This document shows positions 1 to 5,173 of a stretch of DNA of 5,849 nucleotides, one piece after another. The stretch comes from Candidatus Jordarchaeum madagascarense (GTDB lineage Archaea; Asgardarchaeota; Jordiarchaeia; Jordiarchaeales; Jordiarchaeaceae): NCBI GenBank assembly GCA_019056875.1, contig DXJA01000509.1, positions 1 through 5,849 on the forward strand. Reading direction: 5' to 3'. Made by a program: the position numbers and the translations under genes. The notes under the pieces were generated by a model. The model saw only the letters and a program-made list of their open reading frames with translations, was not told the DNA's origin and did no database searches. Every line of letters begins with the position of its first letter. Position 1 is the stretch's first letter.

Positions 1-122
1 AAATACTAAACGGTAGATTTTAGTTTTATTAAATTGGAGAGATATTCCATAAGATTCTTTTGGTTTGACAAATCAAGAAAAGTAGTCTAATCATGTAATA
101 ATAGTTCAGGTTTGATAAATTC

Positions 123-137
123 TTCCAAAATTTGGAA
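123..137. repeat. 7-1-7 palindrome, candidate operator
   Basis: TTCCAAA (123-129) and TTTGGAA (131-137) are perfect reverse complements around a single A at 130. The site lies about 27 bases upstream of the TATA-like box proposed for the epimerase gene, where an activator or repressor dimer could bind. No matching second copy was noticed in the window. It may be chance in A/T-rich DNA, although the paired GG/CC makes it less trivial than a pure A/T palindrome. Confidence 0.35.
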
Positions 138-163
138 CAAAGAAATTTTAATGAGAGGAGATA

Positions 164-174
164 AGATATATACT
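164..174 (+). promoter_or_regulatory. Candidate TATA box for the epimerase gene
   Basis: AGATATATACT follows a purine-rich stretch (GAGAGGAGATA, 154-164) that could act as the TFB recognition element. Transcription would start near 195-200, giving a leader of about 40 bases. The rest of 1-236 holds no gene I can support, apart from the palindrome at 123-137. The box is assigned on composition and spacing only. Confidence 0.35.
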
Positions 175-239
175 CTGTATATTTTTAATGTTAGCAACTT
201 AATAACACAATAGAAAATATTGCTCTCTGGTGGTAAGTG

Positions 240-1238
240 ATGATTTCTGGTAAAAATATTTTGGTTACTGGCGGCGCTGGATTCATTGGCTCACATTTAG
301 TAGATAGTCTAATCGAGAAAAATGAGGTCACAGTATTAGATAATTTAAGCAGTGGCAATATTCAATATATTAAGGATCATTTACGAAAGAAAAATTTTAA
401 ATTTATTGAGGGGAGCATTTTGGACAAAAAAATTGTGGATAAGGCCACTAAGGATATTAATGTAATTATTCATGAAGCAGCAGTTGTCGGCGTCAAAAAA
501 TACATGGATAATCCATTGAAAGTGATATTAACAAACACTTTGGGTACCCACAATGTGGTGGAGGCAGCGTTAAAAAAACATGTTGAGCTATTTTTATTAG
601 CTTCAACCAGTGAGGTTTATGGTAAAAATGTTAATGTTCCTTTAAGTGAGGACTCTGATAGGATTCTTGGTCCAACAAATATTTTTAGATGGTGCTATTC
701 AACAACAAAGGCTTTAGATGAACATATGCTTTTTGCATATCACCATCAGAATGGGCTTCCAATAACAATATTGAGATACTTTAATGCCTACGGTCCAAGA
801 CAGGAATCTAGTGATTATGGTGCGGTAATACCTATTTTTATAAAAAGAATTCTCAGTGGTAAACCTCCATTAATACATGGAGATGGAAAACAGACAAGGG
901 GCTTCACTTATATAACAGATTTGGTAAGCGGCACACTTCTTGCTTTAGAAAAGGAACAAAGCATCGGAGAAATTTTTAATATCGGAAATGAAGAAGAAAT
1001 AACGATTAACGGGCTGGCTAATCTGATATTGGAACTAACTGATAATTTAAACAAAATTAAACCAAAGCACACATCATACAAGGAATTCTATGGAGATGGC
1101 TACGAAGATACTCTAAGAAGAGTAGCAGATATTAGAAAAGCTAGAAAGATATTGAATTATGAACCCAAAATCCCTCTAAAGGAAGGATTAAAGAAAACTA
1201 TTGAGTGGTACAAAGCCAATTTGCCGATTTTCGGTTAA
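240..1238 (+). CDS. NAD-dependent sugar-nucleotide epimerase/dehydratase (UXS/ArnA-like extended SDR)
   Basis: This is a 332-residue extended short-chain dehydrogenase, full length for the family, acting on a nucleotide sugar in the cytoplasm. The Rossmann motif TGGAGFIG lies at residues 10-17. An aspartate in VLDN (D34) indicates NAD rather than NADP. The catalytic set is SEVYG (S124, E125) and YSTTK (Y153, K157). NAYGPRQ (182-188) and RGFTYITD (220-227) are typical substrate-binding and dimer-side motifs. The stretch LGPTNIFRWCY before the catalytic tyrosine, and DGYEDTLRRVADI near residue 287, resemble UDP-glucuronate decarboxylases and the ArnA decarboxylase domain more than GalE. The exact reaction is open: UDP-glucose 4-epimerase, UDP-glucuronate decarboxylase or a 4,6-dehydratase. 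ATG at 240 is preferred over the in-frame GTG at 237, because GGTGG (229-233) sits six bases before it. No glycosyltransferase genes lie in the window. Confidence 0.9.
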   Translation: MISGKNILVTGGAGFIGSHLVDSLIEKNEVTVLDNLSSGNIQYIKDHLRKKNFKFIEGSILDKKIVDKATKDINVIIHEAAVVGVKKYMDNPLKVILTNTLGTHNVVEAALKKHVELFLLASTSEVYGKNVNVPLSEDSDRILGPTNIFRWCYSTTKALDEHMLFAYHHQNGLPITILRYFNAYGPRQESSDYGAVIPIFIKRILSGKPPLIHGDGKQTRGFTYITDLVSGTLLALEKEQSIGEIFNIGNEEEITINGLANLILELTDNLNKIKPKHTSYKEFYGDGYEDTLRRVADIRKARKILNYEPKIPLKEGLKKTIEWYKANLPIFG

Positions 1239-1295
1239 ATGAGCTAAAAAACAAATCGCTCAGACTTTCTTGAATTTACCTTAATAATCGAGGTA

Positions 1296-1320
1296 TTCTA
1301 TATTTTTATATTTTTATTTT
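1296..1320 (+). terminator. T-rich terminator region between convergent genes
   Basis: Three T5/T4 runs separated by TA steps (about 1303-1320) follow the epimerase stop by about 60 bases and run into the hypC stop codon. Archaeal transcription commonly ends in such U-rich tracts without a hairpin. On the other strand, the A6 run at 1245-1251 gives a U-tract about 65 bases past the hypC stop. Between them, TGAGC (1240-1244) and GCTCA (1258-1262) can form only a weak 5-bp stem. Confidence 0.45.
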
Positions 1321-1541
1321 AGATCCTCATAATTTTCAAATTCTTTGAATAGTTTTAATGTTTCTTCGGCGTCCTTTTTATCTAATCTTTGTATTGCATA
1401 GCCCGTATGAATTATGAGATAATCTCCTACTTTTACATTATCTACCAATGTTATCCAAGCTTCTCTTTTCACACCACCAAAGTCAACAACTGCTTTTTCA
1501 TCATGGATTTCTAGTACTTTGGCAGGTATAGCTAGACACAT
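1314..1541 (-). CDS. hypC: Hydrogenase maturation chaperone HypC/HybG family
   Basis: This is a 75-residue protein of normal HypC size. It begins with the signature MCLAIPAKV; cysteine 2 is the residue that carries the Fe(CN)2(CO) precursor together with HypD and contacts the hydrogenase large subunit. The second conserved block, GDYLIIHTGYAIQRLD, spans residues 39-54 and belongs to the beta-barrel core. FGGVKREA (21-28) is also family-typical. The C-terminal tail is acidic and probably helical. In the family it works in the cytoplasm in [NiFe]-hydrogenase active-site assembly. No other hyp gene or hydrogenase subunit lies in the window, so it is an orphan copy here. It follows the CYTH gene on the same strand after 136 bases, which is long enough for its own promoter. 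The GGAAG upstream lies about 10 bases from the ATG and is a weak ribosome binding site. Confidence 0.93.
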   Translation of the reverse strand: MCLAIPAKVLEIHDEKAVVDFGGVKREAWITLVDNVKVGDYLIIHTGYAIQRLDKKDAEETLKLFKEFENYEDLK

Positions 1542-1621
1542 TTACTTTTACTTCCTTTAACCAAATAATTTCTTGTTTTAATTACTTTTCCAATCTGTTC
1601 TAATGAGTAAAATAACTTAAA

Positions 1622-1651
1622 CCTAACGCAAATCGTTAAAAAGTTGTTAGG
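1622..1651. repeat. Overlapping inverted repeats upstream of hypC
   Basis: In the 136-base gap between the CYTH stop and the hypC start, CCTAAC (1622-1627) is the reverse complement of GTTAGG (1646-1651). TAACG (1624-1628) is the reverse complement of CGTTA (1634-1638) across a 5-base spacer. The left arm is therefore shared by two mutually exclusive pairings. On the minus strand a TATA-like TTTAAGTTATTTT begins right beside the left arm (about 1621-1609), so the repeat sits where a regulator of hypC could act. An A5 run on the plus strand (1638-1642) also gives the CYTH transcript a short U-tract. The rest of 1542-1677 shows no gene. Confidence 0.3.
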
Positions 1652-1677
1652 AAGTATCATATAGGGGTAATAATTTT

Positions 1678-2217
1678 TCAAAGTTTGGCCAGGATTAATT
1701 CCAAATAGGATTTTCTTTCTGTATTCTCCCTTGAGAGGCCTAACTTATCTAGTATAGAAAGTAAGTTCTCTCTTTTAGTTTCTATTTGTGAATAATCCTT
1801 AGCTTCAAACTCTAGTTCTATGAAGTTACCTAAATCTTGCACCTGGTCTATTGAAGCACTTATATTTCCCTCTATGTGAAAAATCTTCCTTGATTTATTC
1901 ACCTTTGCTATTGGAAAAAACCCTATTCTTTCAAAAATTTTAAGAATTGTTTCAAAGTTATCCACGTAAACGCATAGCTCCTCCCTTGTTTTTGATAAAG
2001 TGTCTATTTTGGGGCCTTTGTATGTTAATTGAATTCCATCATCAGAGTGACGGATTCTAACCGCTTCGTCCGTTTCTTTAAAATTTTTTGATGGATGTTG
2101 TAGATAGATATCTTTTTGAAAAACTGTCTTAATGAATTTTGCATTAACTTTTTTTATTAATTTTTCAGCGATTCCTTCTGGATCATTTATCGGACATTTT
2201 ATTTCAATCTCGATCAT
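1678..2217 (-). CDS. CYTH-domain protein, CyaB/thiamine-triphosphatase-like
   Basis: This is a 179-residue single-domain CYTH (triphosphate tunnel) protein. The N-terminal ExExK signature is EIEIK (E3, E5, K7), which coordinates metal and triphosphate. Tunnel-lining charged residues follow: AVRIR (R54, R56), LTYKGP (K67), TREEL (R78, E80), R110, SIDQV (D124) and ELEFE (E134, E136). The CyaB-like C-terminal signature RKSYLEL spans 168-174. Members hydrolyse triphosphate substrates (ThTP, tripolyphosphate) or act as class IV adenylate cyclase; the archaeal substrate is not settled, so no gene symbol is given. ATG at 2217 puts ExExK at the usual position. An in-frame TTG at 2226 would add three residues and has no better ribosome binding site. 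It may share a transcript with hypC, but 136 bases separate them. Confidence 0.85.
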   Translation of the reverse strand: MIEIEIKCPINDPEGIAEKLIKKVNAKFIKTVFQKDIYLQHPSKNFKETDEAVRIRHSDDGIQLTYKGPKIDTLSKTREELCVYVDNFETILKIFERIGFFPIAKVNKSRKIFHIEGNISASIDQVQDLGNFIELEFEAKDYSQIETKRENLLSILDKLGLSRENTERKSYLELILAKL

Positions 2218-2288
2218 TGTACTCAACCATTCGTAAATATGCTATTATTTGCTTTTAATTTAAACGTTCACCATTTGTCTAAATTCTG

Positions 2289-2296
2289 AATTATAC
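2289..2296 (-). promoter_or_regulatory. Candidate TATA box for the CYTH gene
   Basis: Read on the minus strand the box is GTATAATT. A start about 25 bases downstream would give a leader of about 50 bases before the ATG at 2217. A second A/T-rich candidate (TTTAAATTA, near 2254-2262) would give a very short leader, so the choice is uncertain. Confidence 0.3.
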
Positions 2297-2300
2297 ACTC

Positions 2301-2317
2301 ACCTTAATACATAAGGT
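2301..2317. repeat. 6-5-6 inverted repeat, candidate operator
   Basis: ACCTTA (2301-2306) and TAAGGT (2312-2317) are perfect reverse complements around ATACA. The repeat lies in the divergent region between the CYTH and FKBP genes. It ends four bases upstream (minus-strand sense) of the CYTH TATA candidate, where a bound dimer would cover the TFB element. It is about 75 bases upstream of the FKBP TATA candidate. AATTC-T-GAATT (2282-2292) overlaps the TATA candidate as a further small palindrome. Confidence 0.35.
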
Positions 2318-2390
2318 ACCCGTATTTTGAAAGAAAAAGTTCATTCTTAAAAATTATGTCGTTGTACATGGAGATATTTTTAGTAAAAGT

Positions 2391-2399
2391 AATATATTT
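2391..2399 (+). promoter_or_regulatory. Candidate TATA box for the FKBP gene
   Basis: AATATATTT, preceded by GTAAAAGT as a possible TFB element, would start transcription near 2420 and give a leader of about 70 bases. That leader contains a possible small hairpin (AATAA 2445-2449 with TTATT 2454-2458, flanked by CCC 2431-2433 and GGG 2459-2461) just before the ribosome binding site. The A/T stretch at 2434-2450 is an alternative box giving a short leader. Confidence 0.35.
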
Positions 2400-2478
2400 C
2401 TGTGCTAAACCTCTAACCATAGTACGATAACCCAAAAAAATAATAATAATCCATTATTGGGATTCTCTAGAATTTCAT

Positions 2479-2483
2479 GGTGA
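2479..2483 (+). promoter_or_regulatory. Ribosome binding site deciding the FKBP start
   Basis: GGTGA matches the complement of the archaeal 16S rRNA 3' end and lies six bases before the ATG at 2490. It lies only three bases before the in-frame GTG at 2487. The spacing favours the ATG. Confidence 0.6.
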
Positions 2484-2489
2484 ACAGTG

Positions 2490-3206
2490 ATGTCAGAAAC
2501 TGAAACGAAAAAAGTTAGTAAAAATGACTTTATTTTGGTTGATTTAACTGGACGCGTTAAAGATAATGGTAAAGTTTTTGAAACAACAATTAAAGACGTG
2601 GCAACAAAGGCAGATATTTATGATGAACGTGAGGTATATAAACCAAGACTTGTTGTTGTCGGTTCCGGTTGGGTTCTTCAGGGAATAGACGAAGCATTAG
2701 AAGGATTGCATATTGATGAATCAAAAACTATAGAAATTCCCCCAGAAAAGGGATTCGGCGAAAGAGATCCCAAGAATATAAAGACCCTCCCAGCTCGAGA
2801 ATTTCTTAAACAAAATGTGAAACCACGACCAGGAATGACAATACGAATAAAAGGCCGCTTAGCCACCGTTCAAAAGGTAGGCGGGGGTAGAATACGGGTG
2901 GATATGAATCATCCCTTAGCAGGCCAAGTCTTAGAGTATGAAATAACAGTAAAAGACATACTAAAAAAGGATGAAGATAAAATAAAAGCCCTTATTGACC
3001 GCAGAATTGCCGGTGTTGATACTAGCAAATTTACAATTAATATCAGGGAGAAATCAGTCGAAATAACTATACCAACCGAAGCAGTCCTCATTAATAATAT
3101 TCAATTTATTAAAATGGGAATTGTTAATGATATCTTTTCGAATTTTGATATTGAGAATGTTAAATTCTTGGAAATATTCGAAAAGACTACTGCTGAGCAA
3201 TCTTAA
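2490..3206 (+). CDS. Long archaeal FKBP-type peptidyl-prolyl isomerase (FKBP26/SlyD-like)
   Basis: This 238-residue cytoplasmic folding helper has three parts. The FKBP core is split over about residues 13-90 and 136-157, with VVVGSGWVLQGIDEALEGL (56-73) and IPPEKGFGER (83-92). A SlyD-type insert-in-flap chaperone domain occupies about 90-135. The return to the core is marked by DMNHPLAGQVLEYEITV (138-154), in which NHPLAG is the family hallmark. A C-terminal domain of about 80 residues (160-238) is present in long archaeal FKBPs such as the M. jannaschii 26-kDa protein. The family isomerises prolyl bonds and binds unfolded chains. There is no signal peptide and no His-rich tail as in bacterial SlyD, so nickel binding is not indicated. 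The gene is monocistronic, and its last 20 bases overlap the end of the opposing UPF0179 gene. A T6 run at 3249-3254 could terminate its transcript inside that antisense gene. Confidence 0.93.
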   Translation: MSETETKKVSKNDFILVDLTGRVKDNGKVFETTIKDVATKADIYDEREVYKPRLVVVGSGWVLQGIDEALEGLHIDESKTIEIPPEKGFGERDPKNIKTLPAREFLKQNVKPRPGMTIRIKGRLATVQKVGGGRIRVDMNHPLAGQVLEYEITVKDILKKDEDKIKALIDRRIAGVDTSKFTINIREKSVEITIPTEAVLINNIQFIKMGIVNDIFSNFDIENVKFLEIFEKTTAEQS

Positions 3207-3633
3207 GGGTCACTACTCTAAGCGCCTTTCCTGCTCTACATTCATCTATTTTTTCTAATACCTCCTCAATTATACATTTATCACCTTCAAATAGGCCACT
3301 TGGTTTACAAATATCTATATGAGGGCAATGGTAAAAATCACACCCTATTGGCGAATATGTGATCGTAGCGCCGGGTATAGCTTGCTTTGCTTCTAAAACT
3401 GCTTTAATATTTGAGTACTCGACTTCTACGACGCGGACACCATCTTCATGAATTTTACAAGGATGTTCTATATTCCTAATGTCAATAATTTGGTATATTC
3501 TGTTTGGTTCCAAGTTTCCGATACATACTTTGAAAAGTTCGCAATCTTCGCATAGTTTGGCATGTCCGATGTGTACAAATTTTGCACCTTTCTTAGCCTG
3601 TTTGACACCAACTAGAGTTAAAATAACTGTCAT
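3187..3633 (-). CDS. UPF0179 family cysteine-rich archaeal protein
   Basis: This 148-residue protein matches what I know of UPF0179, an archaeal family of unknown function. Nine cysteines are visible. A first set is C28-x2-C31-x5-C37 followed by C59 in EHPCKIHEDGVRVVEVE. A second set is C98-x4-C103-x5-C109 followed by C120. C132 is extra. Two four-cysteine groups would suit two metal sites (zinc or Fe-S); this is inference. There is no membrane segment or signal peptide. Start choice: ATG at 3633 has GGAGAT five bases upstream, whereas the in-frame ATG at 3684 lies inside the preceding dehydrogenase gene and would add a 17-residue unconserved extension. Only 25 bases separate it from the dehydrogenase stop, so the two genes are probably one operon. 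Its stop lies inside the last codons of the convergent FKBP gene. Confidence 0.85.
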   Translation of the reverse strand: MTVILTLVGVKQAKKGAKFVHIGHAKLCEDCELFKVCIGNLEPNRIYQIIDIRNIEHPCKIHEDGVRVVEVEYSNIKAVLEAKQAIPGATITYSPIGCDFYHCPHIDICKPSGLFEGDKCIIEEVLEKIDECRAGKALRVVTLKIAQQ

Positions 3634-3637
3634 ATTA

Positions 3638-3643
3638 ATCTCC
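3638..3643 (-). promoter_or_regulatory. Ribosome binding site deciding the UPF0179 start
   Basis: GGAGAT on the minus strand lies four to five bases before the ATG at 3633 and inside the 25-base gap after the dehydrogenase stop. It shows that the gene has its own translation start at 3633 rather than at the upstream in-frame ATG at 3684. Confidence 0.75.
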
Positions 3644-3658
3644 AAAAAATTAATTCTT

Positions 3659-4714
3659 TTAAATAATTCCAGTAATTGTTGCAATTTCTTCTGCTAATTT
3701 ACGAACAATTTTTATTTCGTCAAGTATAGTGTATCTATCATTTCTAATTTCTTTTGCCTCACAAATTGCTTTAACAATTACTTCGTTATCAACGTGGATC
3801 TCTTTCGCAGTTGTAGGTGCGCCAACAATTTTCAAAGTATCAACAATTTTTTTCCAATCACCACCATGTAGAAACATCATAATTATGGTTCCAATTCCAC
3901 ACTGTTCTCCATGATAAGCGGAGTTCGGTGCTATCTGATCTAACTTATGGCTAAACATATGTTCAGCTCCACTCGACGGGCGACTTGAACCCGCCAAAGT
4001 CATTGAAATACCACTTTTAATTAGCGCTTCCACAACTATCTGATAGCCTTCTTTGATTCTCTTTTTTACTAATTTAGCGTTTTCAATTAGGCTCTGACCA
4101 CTTTCTCTAGACAGATTTGCAGCCTCTTCATCGAATTTTTCATTTGTACGTAAATGAGCTAATTCCCAATCCTTTATAGAGGTGAGCTTAGATATTAAAT
4201 CTCCACAACCGGATGCAGTCAACCGATAGGGGGCTTTTGATACAACATTAATGTCCGCGATAATTGCGGCCGGGCTACTGGCTTCAATTGAAAACGGAGC
4301 GAGATTATTAATTTTTGCACGAGGAGAAGCAATTCCATCGTGTGAGGCTGCTGTGGGAATACTAATAAAAGGGATATTTTCTTGCGAAGCGGATAGTTTT
4401 GATACATCTATGACCCCGCCCCCGCCTACGCCTAATATTACTTTGTTTTTCAATTTTCGAATTTCTTCTTTAACTTGTTCAACAGCCATTTTCGTTGCTT
4501 TTTGTATTAACTTGGTAGAATATTTTATTTTGGATTCTTGAAGAGATTCATAAAGTTTATCTTCAGTAACTTTGATTACCGTAGGATCCGAGACTATCAA
4601 GGCTTCCTCAGAAATACCCAAACTCAAACAAACTTCCCCCACTCTTTCAAGAGCCCCGCTTTCAATCAATATTGGGTTAGGCACCCTTTTGTCAGTTTTA
4701 AATTGTAGTCTCAT
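3659..4714 (-). CDS. egsA: sn-glycerol-1-phosphate dehydrogenase [NAD(P)+]
   Basis: This 351-residue cytoplasmic enzyme reduces dihydroxyacetone phosphate with NAD(P)H to sn-glycerol-1-phosphate, the first committed step to archaeal ether lipids. It belongs to the iron-type alcohol dehydrogenase/dehydroquinate synthase-like superfamily. The nucleotide loop GVGGGGVIDVSK lies at 95-106, followed by the family signature PTAASHDGIASPRA (120-133). The expected zinc ligands are D172 in GCGDLISK, H252 in GAEHMFSH and H268 in AYHGEQCG. Length is normal and no key residue is missing. Start choice: the ATG at 4714 has GGAGA eight bases upstream, while an in-frame ATG at 4747 would add 11 residues and has no ribosome binding site. 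It is the first gene of a probable operon with UPF0179. Divergent from it, across 601 bases, is aCPSF1. Confidence 0.95.
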   Translation of the reverse strand: MRLQFKTDKRVPNPILIESGALERVGEVCLSLGISEEALIVSDPTVIKVTEDKLYESLQESKIKYSTKLIQKATKMAVEQVKEEIRKLKNKVILGVGGGGVIDVSKLSASQENIPFISIPTAASHDGIASPRAKINNLAPFSIEASSPAAIIADINVVSKAPYRLTASGCGDLISKLTSIKDWELAHLRTNEKFDEEAANLSRESGQSLIENAKLVKKRIKEGYQIVVEALIKSGISMTLAGSSRPSSGAEHMFSHKLDQIAPNSAYHGEQCGIGTIIMMFLHGGDWKKIVDTLKIVGAPTTAKEIHVDNEVIVKAICEAKEIRNDRYTILDEIKIVRKLAEEIATITGII

Positions 4715-4722
4715 GTCATTTT

Positions 4723-4727
4723 TCTCC
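4723..4727 (-). promoter_or_regulatory. Ribosome binding site deciding the egsA start
   Basis: GGAGA on the minus strand lies eight bases before the ATG at 4714. A nearer ATG (4719-4717) is out of frame and runs into a stop after two codons, so it cannot be the start. The upstream in-frame ATG at 4747 has nothing comparable. Confidence 0.65.
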
Positions 4728-4792
4728 GGTTGGCTAAAAGTTATCATTGTTTATGTTATACCATTGATTTATTTACCTTTGAGTTTTTCGCA

Positions 4793-4800
4793 TTTATAAA
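4793..4800 (-). promoter_or_regulatory. egsA: TATA box, TTTATAAA, probably for egsA
   Basis: TTTATAAA is close to the archaeal consensus and would start the egsA transcript near 4770, leaving a leader of about 55 bases. The box is a perfect palindrome. Read on the plus strand it would start a transcript near 4820-4825, just before the structured region at 4830. A second A/T box (TTATAAAATA, 4811-4820) could also serve the plus strand. The 60-base block 4741-4800 is about 22% G+C by hand count. Confidence 0.5.
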
Positions 4801-4829
4801 CATTGATTTTTTATAAAATATTTTTTTCC

Positions 4830-5012
4830 AGAGAATCCTCCCAATGCATTTAATACCCTACTTGGAGGAGGGATAAGTGTATTTATCATTCTCTTAAAAA
4901 TATTTTGCGAGGGGTTACCTTTCCGCACTATTTTACGAAATATTTATTACCTAGGGGGTATTCAGTGAAAGTGGGAATTCTACCAGTCGACTTTTCATCG
5001 ATCTGTGAATTC
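4830..5012 (+). ncRNA. Candidate structured RNA or long leader element (unrecognised)
   Basis: No protein gene is convincing here, yet hand folding of the plus strand gives three adjacent structures. The first is a three-way junction: AGAGAAT (4830-4836) with ATTCTCT (4888-4894), CCTCC (4837-4841) with GGAGG (4864-4868), and GATAAG (4872-4877) with TTTATC (4882-4887, one G-U pair) over a TGTA loop. The second is an interrupted hairpin: AAAATA (4897-4902) with TATTTT (4929-4934), TGCG (4906-4909) with CGCA (4924-4927), and AGG (4910-4912) with CCT (4918-4920). The third pairs GAATTC (4975-4980) with GAATTC (5007-5012), then CAG (4984-4986) with CTG (5003-5005), and TCGA (4987-4990) with TCGA (4998-5001), leaving a 7-base loop. 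Local G+C is about 38% against about 22% nearby. It matches no RNA family I recognise. Strand, ends and expression are inferred. Confidence 0.35.
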
Positions 5013-5173
5013 AAGGTTAGGTGCATTGCGTTTACTATTAAAGATTTATTTCTAAGATTCACACTAGAACTGAACGCTTATATTAAAAACCAAACTGAAG
5101 GAACATACAAAAATTAAAAAAATCAAATTTAAAATTGAGATGCAAGTATTAGTGCTTGAAATTTTGGGTTAGT

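Noticed and set aside
151..213. ATG-initiated 20-codon frame upstream of the epimerase gene (possible leader peptide)
   Set aside because: It has no ribosome binding site, overlaps the proposed TATA box and has no recognisable content.
237..243. GTGATGA matches a box C motif (RUGAUGA) of a C/D box RNA
   Set aside because: It coincides with the epimerase start codons, and no CUGA box D or C'/D' pair lies at a suitable distance downstream.
2266..2485. The 9-mer ATGGTGAAC occurs on the minus strand (2266-2274) and the plus strand (2477-2485), flanking the divergent promoter region
   Set aside because: One copy is simply the FKBP ribosome binding site, and a 9-base inverted match in about 260 bases is not very unlikely by chance. 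The minus copy leads into a stop after four codons.
3633..3684. Upstream ATG at 3684 extending UPF0179 by 17 residues into egsA
   Set aside because: The extension is antisense-free but overlaps the egsA 3' end and lacks a binding site, while GGAGAT lies at the right distance before the ATG at 3633 and that start fits the family N-terminus.
4830..5080. Known archaeal RNAs (tRNA, RNase P RNA, SRP RNA) in the structured intergenic region
   Set aside because: I see no T-loop or anticodon arm, no conserved RNase P blocks and no SRP tetraloop domain, and the G+C is low for these RNAs.
4905..5117. Plus-strand open frame of 70 codons, with an internal GTG at 4966 after a G-rich stretch, as a possible small protein
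   Set aside because: The residue mix is hydrophobic and unlike the Lys/Glu-rich neighbours, it starts at TTG with no good ribosome binding site, and it overlaps hairpin arms that explain the composition better. A short GTG-start peptide cannot be fully excluded.
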